In this document: piece after piece, positions 57,318-62,136 of the stretch
Layout of the letters: every line of letters starts with the position of its first letter
Position numbering within the stretch: the stretch's first letter is position 1
From: Kiritimatiellia bacterium
GTDB lineage: Bacteria > Verrucomicrobiota > Kiritimatiellia > RFP12 > UBA1067
NCBI GenBank assembly: GCA_017427485.1
Contig: JAFRSR010000218.1
Location: 1-62,136, forward strand
Direction: 5' to 3'
DNA: 62,136 bases
Notes under the pieces: model-generated
The model's input: the letters and a program-made list of their open reading frames with translations, nothing else
Told to the model about the DNA's origin: nothing
Database searches by the model: none
Translations under genes and position numbers: made by a program

Positions 57318-58013
57318 ATGAAGAAAGTACTTGCATGCGCAGCCGTCGTAGCGGCCATCGGTTCATATGCGGACGAGGCGTTCACGTTCGTGACCGATCC
57401 GAGCGGCTACAGTTATATCCAGATCAACCAGAACGTCGACTCCTTCAAACTCGACATCGGCAAGTACGGCGAGGCCAATGCGCAGGACAACCGCAACGGC
57501 CAGTGGGGCGAGGGGCACTTCAAGTACTACACGTACAAGGGCGACGTCCAGAAATCGACCACCACGACGGGATATGGCCATCACCAGAGCACCACGACCA
57601 CGTTAAAGGATTCCGCGACTGGCGAGACCATCACCCCCACGACGATCACGAAGGGATCCGACAGCATTGAACTCGGCGCCTTGGCCGCCGGCACCAAGAT
57701 CGGCTTTGCCTTTGACGATCGCGGCACGGACGAGTGGGCGTTCAAGTTCACGGACTCCGGCTACTACCAGAATGGCAGCAGAACGTACTACACGTACAAT
57801 GCCGCGGACGGCGAGACGCTCGTCAACTTCAACCAAGCGTCCTACACCGGCCATGGCGGCGGGAACAACAACTGGGACGACTGGATGGTGATTTCGGCCT
57901 CGGCCACGACCTCTCCGGTCAACGCCCCGTCTGGCGCTCCGTTGCCAGGCGCGCTGGCCGTTCTGCTCGTCGGTGGAATCGGTTCCCTGTGCGCGAAGAA
58001 GAAGAGAAGCTAA
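57318..58013 (+). CDS. Secreted protein with C-terminal sorting-tag-like tail (paralogue 2)
   Basis: 231 residues. Signal peptide MKKVLACAAVVAAIGSYAD, then EAFTFVTDPSGYSYIQINQN, shared with the protein at 47513. The middle is Thr/Tyr/Gly-rich and beta-like (TTTTGYGHHQSTTTTLKD). The end is NAPSGAPLPG, hydrophobic ALAVLLVGGIGSL, basic KKKRS, the same tag as paralogue 1. No GGGT linker. The A-rich leader (AAAGAAAGAAACGAAAC) lacks a clear SD. Function unknown; probably surface-anchored after tag processing. Confidence 0.82.
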   Translation: MKKVLACAAVVAAIGSYADEAFTFVTDPSGYSYIQINQNVDSFKLDIGKYGEANAQDNRNGQWGEGHFKYYTYKGDVQKSTTTTGYGHHQSTTTTLKDSATGETITPTTITKGSDSIELGALAAGTKIGFAFDDRGTDEWAFKFTDSGYYQNGSRTYYTYNAADGETLVNFNQASYTGHGGGNNNWDDWMVISASATTSPVNAPSGAPLPGALAVLLVGGIGSLCAKKKRS

Positions 58014-58065
58014 CTAAACGAGAGCTCTCAATCCTTTTAGGGTTGAAGGCTTATCTAAGTGAATG

Positions 58066-58091
58066 CGCCCCTGTGCCAAGGCACAGGGGCG
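58066..58091 (+). terminator. Rho-independent terminator after the 57318 gene
   Basis: CGCCCCTGTGCC-AA-GGCACAGGGGCG, a 12-bp self-complementary stem, followed by TGTTTCGTT. About 53 bp after the stop. Confidence 0.85.
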
Positions 58092-58153
58092 TGTTTCGTT
58101 CTGCAGAAAAGCATTGGGCGCGACACGTCTCGTTTGCGGTTTGAAACGAGTTG

Positions 58154-58162
58154 TGGTATAAT
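58154..58162 (+). promoter_or_regulatory. Extended -10 promoter of the 58196 gene
   Basis: TTGTGGTATAATGTCCGCC: TGG-TATAAT. A GTG 7 nt downstream opens only a five-codon frame, so the gene start lies further on. Confidence 0.55.
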
Positions 58163-58195
58163 GTCCGCCGTGAGTTCATGGCTGTAGAAAGAAAA

Positions 58196-59266
58196 ATGGA
58201 AATGAACCTCAAGATGATCAAGTACAAAGTCTTCGGAAGATATCCCGAAGGCCTGATGGCACCAGGGGACTTGTGCCACGTCGAGGATCCAACATCCGAT
58301 CAGACGCATGAAGACGTCCTCCACCCCTGTGTTCGCTTTGTGGAGAACGGCTTTGAAGGACACGCCTGGTGGATGGCATATACGCCGTGTTTCGACACCC
58401 CCGCCCTCGAGAATCCCGTGTTGTGCTATGCCGACGGTCCGGGAAACAAACCTCCGACGGACTGGCGCTACTACTGTTCCATCGTGGGATCTCCGGAAAC
58501 CGGCTACAACTCGGACCCGACATTGCTGTTCCGCGATGGAAAATGTTTTGTTCACTGGCGCGAATACCACACCCCAAAGGCTAAAGACCTGGGATGCTAC
58601 GAGACAACCTTTGGCGGAGTCGTCGAAAATCGCGCGGTCAGATTCAACGAAGTGCAGCAGTTGACGGAAAGTGCCGAAAACCATGACAGGGAGATCAGCC
58701 CCACGTTCATCTCCCTCGACGGGCTTCCAAGGGCTTATGCCGTGCATATCCGCTTGAGGAAAAAGCGGGAGAAGAATCCGCCGTCGGGAATGCGGCGACT
58801 CTTTGGCAGGATTCCGGCATTTCTGCGCAGGCTCGGGCTCTGCCAACAGAAAAGGAGCCGAGGGGTGGCGGTCTGGGATGGCCCTTCCCTGACCGGACAA
58901 TTCACTTATTCCAAAACCATCCCCTTCAAGAACGTCAATTGGCTCTATGATCCGTGGCACATGGATCTGTTCGAGGCTCCTGACAAAACGGGAACGAAAC
59001 GCCTTTACGCGGTCGTGCTGACCAATGACTACGAAGGCGACATCTGCCTTGCACGAAGCGATGACGGAGAACGGTTCAGCTTTTTCAGGAAACCTTTGCT
59101 GACGCCGCAGACAGTAGGTGGAAACGGAATCTACAAGCCGACCGCCGTCATGGCAGACGGGGTCTTCCATCTGTTTTACACCGTTCGCTCGCCAACGGAC
59201 AGACGCCTGAACATGCTTTATGTGACATCTGAACGCTGGCTTGACCTACTTGACAGGCTGAACTAA
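58196..59266 (+). CDS. Five-bladed propeller glycosidase-like protein (GH43/GH32-like)
   Basis: 356 residues, no signal peptide. Propeller-type strands: HPCVRFVENGFEGHAWWMAY, NSDPTLLFRDGKCFVHWREY, DLFEAPDKTGTKRLYAVVLT, DICLARSDDGERFSFFRKPL and KPTAVMADGVFHLFYTVRSP. This is the look of GH43/GH130-type proteins found in capsule clusters. The catalytic residues cannot be fixed by eye. The start is uncertain among ATG 58178, 58196, 58202 and 58214. Confidence 0.65.
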   Translation: MEMNLKMIKYKVFGRYPEGLMAPGDLCHVEDPTSDQTHEDVLHPCVRFVENGFEGHAWWMAYTPCFDTPALENPVLCYADGPGNKPPTDWRYYCSIVGSPETGYNSDPTLLFRDGKCFVHWREYHTPKAKDLGCYETTFGGVVENRAVRFNEVQQLTESAENHDREISPTFISLDGLPRAYAVHIRLRKKREKNPPSGMRRLFGRIPAFLRRLGLCQQKRSRGVAVWDGPSLTGQFTYSKTIPFKNVNWLYDPWHMDLFEAPDKTGTKRLYAVVLTNDYEGDICLARSDDGERFSFFRKPLLTPQTVGGNGIYKPTAVMADGVFHLFYTVRSPTDRRLNMLYVTSERWLDLLDRLN

Positions 59267-59297
59267 CGGCTCTCGCGCAGAAACCAAAGGCCAACCT

Positions 59298-62136
59298 TTA
59301 TCGGCAGAGATACACCTCGGTGTGCCAAGGCTCGATGCGGACGGTGAAGGTTCCATCGTTGCTGGGAATATCTGTGGTGCCGTGCCAAAGCGGGGCGAAT
59401 GCCTTGAACTTACCCTTCCATTCCGGATCGAGCGTGAGTGTGGTCTCGATCGGCTTCTCCGTGGCGTTTCGCACGGTGAAGAGGCATTCCTGGCCCTCGA
59501 CTGCACTGCCATAGCGCTCCACGAACAGCTTGGGATTGGCCGCGCGAAGATGCGTCTCGGGCTGCCAGCCCGCCGCGTTGAGCCGTCGGATGAGCGGGAC
59601 GGCCCGCTTGAACAGTGCGCGGTCGCGCTCGCATTGACGCGCCTTGCCGAAGTAGCGCTTCCACCCGCGGTATCCCGGGAAGTCCTCGCCGCCGATCGTC
59701 ACGACGCCGGGATAGAACCCGTAGAACAGGTGATGCTCCACGTAGCCCGCGATTCCCTCGGCGGTGATGGCCGGCGTGGGCGTGGTCCAGTTGCCGTCCT
59801 GCAGCATGTCCGACACGGGCCGCTGGAAGGCGAAGAATCGCTCCTCGCAGGCATTCTCGTCCCTGTTGAACTTGCGCAGCTTCTCGCTGCGGTCGGCGCC
59901 GTGTCCCCAGAAGCCGGTCTCGGAGCCGAACACGTCTATGAGCGTGGCGTTGAACCGGTACGCGCCGTTGGGGAACACGTTCCCCGTCACCCGCTTGCCG
60001 AGCGGGTGCAGCCAGTCGCCCAGCGCCTTGACGAACGCCACCTGATGCTGCATGGCGTGGGCGCAGGGCTGTGCCGTGTCCGCGTCGTAGACGAGCGGCT
60101 CGGTCATGACGGCGAGGTGGTCGGGACGGACGTTGTTGAAGTTCTGGATGTACACGTTGTCGAGATAGACGCCGTCGATCGTGTCCATGCCCCAGCCCGC
60201 GACGACGTCGAAGAAGTGGGAGGCGGCGCTGGGCTTGGGCAGACGCGGATCGACGTTGAGGCGCCAGTAGTGGACCACGCCGTCGTACCACTCCAGCGAG
60301 AGCGGATGGGTGCCGTCGGCCTGCGTCGGCATCGACCCCAGGACGAGCTTCGCGAGATCGCTCTTCGAACTGAAGTTGCGGTGCCCCCTCTCGTTCGTGA
60401 TCGGAAGCCAGCTCTTCAGCTCGGCGATGCGGTCCTCCATCGGCGGCATGTCGCCGTAATCCTTGAAATGGTGCGTGGGCATCTGCCAGGCGAGGATGTA
60501 CGGATGCACGCACATGCCCTTCTTCCGCGCAAGCAGGCGCTCGTTCTTCCCGCCGTTGGGGATGTAGAACGACAATCCGAAATCTTCCGTGTTCTCCGGC
60601 AGCTGCGAGGCGATCACGCCAAGGTAGCTGCGCGTCCCCTCCTTCGTCCCAGGAGGCACGACCATCGAAATCTTCCACGCCTGCGACGTATAGTACTTCT
60701 TCGCCGCCGAACGGAAGCCCCACTTCCCCTCAAAGGAATAGACGAGCCACGTCAGCACCGCAGATGCCCCCACGTTCCCGCGCTTCAGCAAGCCGAGTGC
60801 GCGGCGGCTGCAGACGCCGTTCCGCGTGACCGTGCCATATTCGAACGCCGGATCGTCCAGACACGTGCCCAGCGCCACGCCCCTGCCGTCCTTCGACACG
60901 GCCGTGATCGGATAGATGCCGACGGCCAGGCCGGTCACGTCCCGGCTGTTGCTCAGCAGGGCATTCTTCTCGACTGGCACGTCCGTGCGCCAGTTCTTGT
61001 GCCATGCCCATCCGGAAAGGTCGTGCCGCCACGAAACGGACACGTCGAGCGCCCGCGGCTTCGGGGACGCAGACGTGTCCGCGACCTCTGCCTTGATCCG
61101 CGCAACGCCGGCGCCGTCCGCCGTCACCAACGCCCGCACGCGCAGCGAAGCGGCGTCGCTCGTCAAAACCAGCACGCCGTCTTCGTCCGTCTCGCGTCGA
61201 TTGAACGCGATCTTCTCGCGAACCGTCTGCCGGGGCATCTCCTCGAACACGAGGTCGCGGCAATCGTACCATTCCGCCTTTCCGTCGACCCATGACGCCA
61301 GGATCGGCAGCACCTGATGCACGCCGTCGGGAATCAGCACGCGCATTTCCTCGTCATGCCATTTCGAAGGGGCATTCGAACATTTCCGGTACACGGCGAT
61401 GTTGTACGGGGTGTAGGTCCAGTCCTTCGGGCAGAGGACCTGATCGGAAATGTTCTTCCCCTTCTCGTCCAGCAGGCGCAGATACACCATGCCGCAGCCC
61501 TTCGGCGCGCGTCCCCAGAATCTCAATCGGTACAGCTTCTGCGGCGTGACGGCAAAAGGCGCCGCCGGACGTATGCCACCATGGAACGCCGTCTTTCCGT
61601 TCAGGCCCATGCGCACGAAGCTCTTGCCGTCCTCCGTCTTCTTCTCAAAGTGCTTTTGCGCGCTGGCGGCGCGGTACTGCGCGTCATTCGCGAAGTCGAC
61701 CGAATAGGATCTGGGCGTGGCGTTGGTGACGGACTTCAGTTCCTCGACCGCGAGAACCACTTTTTTCACAAGCGGATCGGGCACGGCGAGGGAGCAGTCG
61801 ACGGGCTTCGGCGGCGGACGCCTCGGGGAGGCGTCCCTACCAGTTACGGCAAGCGCGTCGCAGATGCCCGGCGAGTAGTTGCGGTAGTCGACGCATTCGA
61901 GGTACGCGCCCGCGCAGCCCGTGTCTTTCGCGATCCGCAGGAGCTCGCGCGCCACGTCGGGGGCCTTCTGCCCCGTCGCCTTCACGTAGCCAGGAATGCC
62001 GTTCGGCATCGCGTAGGTGCTGCAGTGGAAGTAGAGACGCGCCTTGCCGCAGTGCGCCTTCGCGTAGGAGAGGATCTCGCGCGTCGACTCATACGCCCGC
62101 TTCGGGTCGTAGTCGACGTCCATCAGCACGACGGCG
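59298..62136 (-). CDS. Large glycosidase-like protein (5' end beyond window)
   Basis: At least 946 residues; the frame is open to the right edge. The first visible part is a TIM-barrel fragment (ILSYAKAHCGKARLYFHCST). Then come a carbohydrate-binding jelly roll (LYRLRFWGRAPKGCGMVYLR), a beta-rich part, and a second barrel with MDTIDGVYLDNVYIQNFNNV and LIDVFGSETGFWGHGAD, whose Asp and Glu could be catalytic. A C-terminal sandwich ends at 59298. No family can be named. A REP-like hairpin inserts TGRDASPRRPPP between the first two parts. Confidence 0.68.
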   Translation of the reverse strand, partial: AVVLMDVDYDPKRAYESTREILSYAKAHCGKARLYFHCSTYAMPNGIPGYVKATGQKAPDVARELLRIAKDTGCAGAYLECVDYRNYSPGICDALAVTGRDASPRRPPPKPVDCSLAVPDPLVKKVVLAVEELKSVTNATPRSYSVDFANDAQYRAASAQKHFEKKTEDGKSFVRMGLNGKTAFHGGIRPAAPFAVTPQKLYRLRFWGRAPKGCGMVYLRLLDEKGKNISDQVLCPKDWTYTPYNIAVYRKCSNAPSKWHDEEMRVLIPDGVHQVLPILASWVDGKAEWYDCRDLVFEEMPRQTVREKIAFNRRETDEDGVLVLTSDAASLRVRALVTADGAGVARIKAEVADTSASPKPRALDVSVSWRHDLSGWAWHKNWRTDVPVEKNALLSNSRDVTGLAVGIYPITAVSKDGRGVALGTCLDDPAFEYGTVTRNGVCSRRALGLLKRGNVGASAVLTWLVYSFEGKWGFRSAAKKYYTSQAWKISMVVPPGTKEGTRSYLGVIASQLPENTEDFGLSFYIPNGGKNERLLARKKGMCVHPYILAWQMPTHHFKDYGDMPPMEDRIAELKSWLPITNERGHRNFSSKSDLAKLVLGSMPTQADGTHPLSLEWYDGVVHYWRLNVDPRLPKPSAASHFFDVVAGWGMDTIDGVYLDNVYIQNFNNVRPDHLAVMTEPLVYDADTAQPCAHAMQHQVAFVKALGDWLHPLGKRVTGNVFPNGAYRFNATLIDVFGSETGFWGHGADRSEKLRKFNRDENACEERFFAFQRPVSDMLQDGNWTTPTPAITAEGIAGYVEHHLFYGFYPGVVTIGGEDFPGYRGWKRYFGKARQCERDRALFKRAVPLIRRLNAAGWQPETHLRAANPKLFVERYGSAVEGQECLFTVRNATEKPIETTLTLDPEWKGKFKAFAPLWHGTTDIPSNDGTFTVRIEPWHTEVYLCR
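61816..61841 (-). repeat. REP-like hairpin inside the last gene
   Basis: On the minus strand GGTAG, then the 9-bp stem GGACGCCTC, loop CCC, GAGGCGTCC, then GCC. Lead, stem length and loop equal those at 40642 (opposite strand) while the stem bases differ and still pair. Confidence 0.82.

Noticed and set aside
58055..59170. A 371-residue minus-strand frame opposite the propeller gene
   Set aside because: It runs through the terminator hairpin and promoter and shows no domain. The plus-strand frame has propeller motifs and a promoter.

Overview
The window is GC-rich bacterial chromosome. About 50 genes can be supported, most of them on the minus strand. The gene content suggests a carbohydrate-degrading member of the PVC group, most likely a Kiritimatiellota/Verrucomicrobiota-type anaerobe. 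The reasons are many secreted glycosidases, strand-loop (autotransporter-like) and LamG-like proteins, a HzsA-related c-type cytochrome, exported Gfo/Idh/MocA proteins, short proteins with a PEP-CTERM-like tail, and a eukaryote-type IleRS. This placement is inferred from gene families; no rRNA gene is present.

Layout. 1-4.1 kb: sialate O-acetylesterase (cut by the edge), an SPFH/stomatin protein, a lipoprotein Gfo/Idh/MocA oxidoreductase and hemL. 4.2-7.4 kb: a 38-residue ORF, an alpha/beta hydrolase and two unrecognised proteins. 7.6-15.1 kb: a tightly overlapping operon of a UDP-sugar pyrophosphorylase, dCMP deaminase, GH2 beta-galactosidase, rimO and a NagA-like deacetylase. 15.2-29 kb: a long collinear block read from fhs through an aldo/keto reductase, altronate dehydratase, a PL22-GH105 fusion, a HzsA-related cytochrome, a strand-loop surface protein and a glycosidase-like protein; its core looks like pectin/galacturonate catabolism. 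29-37.4 kb: vapBC, a LysE exporter, ileS, a glycosidase-like protein, a phosphoribosyltransferase, rpsU and tRNA-Ser(GGA). 37.4-43.6 kb: a GH78 rhamnosidase operon, a formylglycine-generating-enzyme-like protein and upp. 43.7-57.2 kb: an orphan PotD-like lipoprotein, two surface-polysaccharide clusters (glycosyltransferases, pyruvyl transferase, a PP-loop enzyme), an AAA-like ATPase and a GH9 cellulase. 47.4-48.2 and 57.2-58.1 kb: two paralogous secreted proteins. 58.2 kb to the end: a propeller glycosidase-like protein and a large glycosidase-like protein cut by the edge.

Three kinds of structure are not explained by ordinary annotation. First, the genome carries self-complementary repeats, many inside reading frames. 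One class is REP-like hairpins with a conserved GGNAG lead, conserved architecture and differing stems, found in GH2, GH78, glycosyltransferase, pyruvyl transferase and the last gene. The other is 'arm-spacer-arm' palindromes whose arms are degenerate short tandem repeats; two are in frame in ileS, one is intergenic, and a nested one of about 570 bp lies at 48.26-48.83 kb. Second, the two paralogous secreted proteins share an identical inverted repeat, GTTCA-N6-TGAAC, at the same distance from the -10 box, and share a C-terminal tag (APSGAPLPG, hydrophobic stretch, basic tail). Third, some 20 transcription units start from an extended -10 box (TGG-TATACT), and in several the start codon lies 6-7 nt after it, implying leaderless mRNA.
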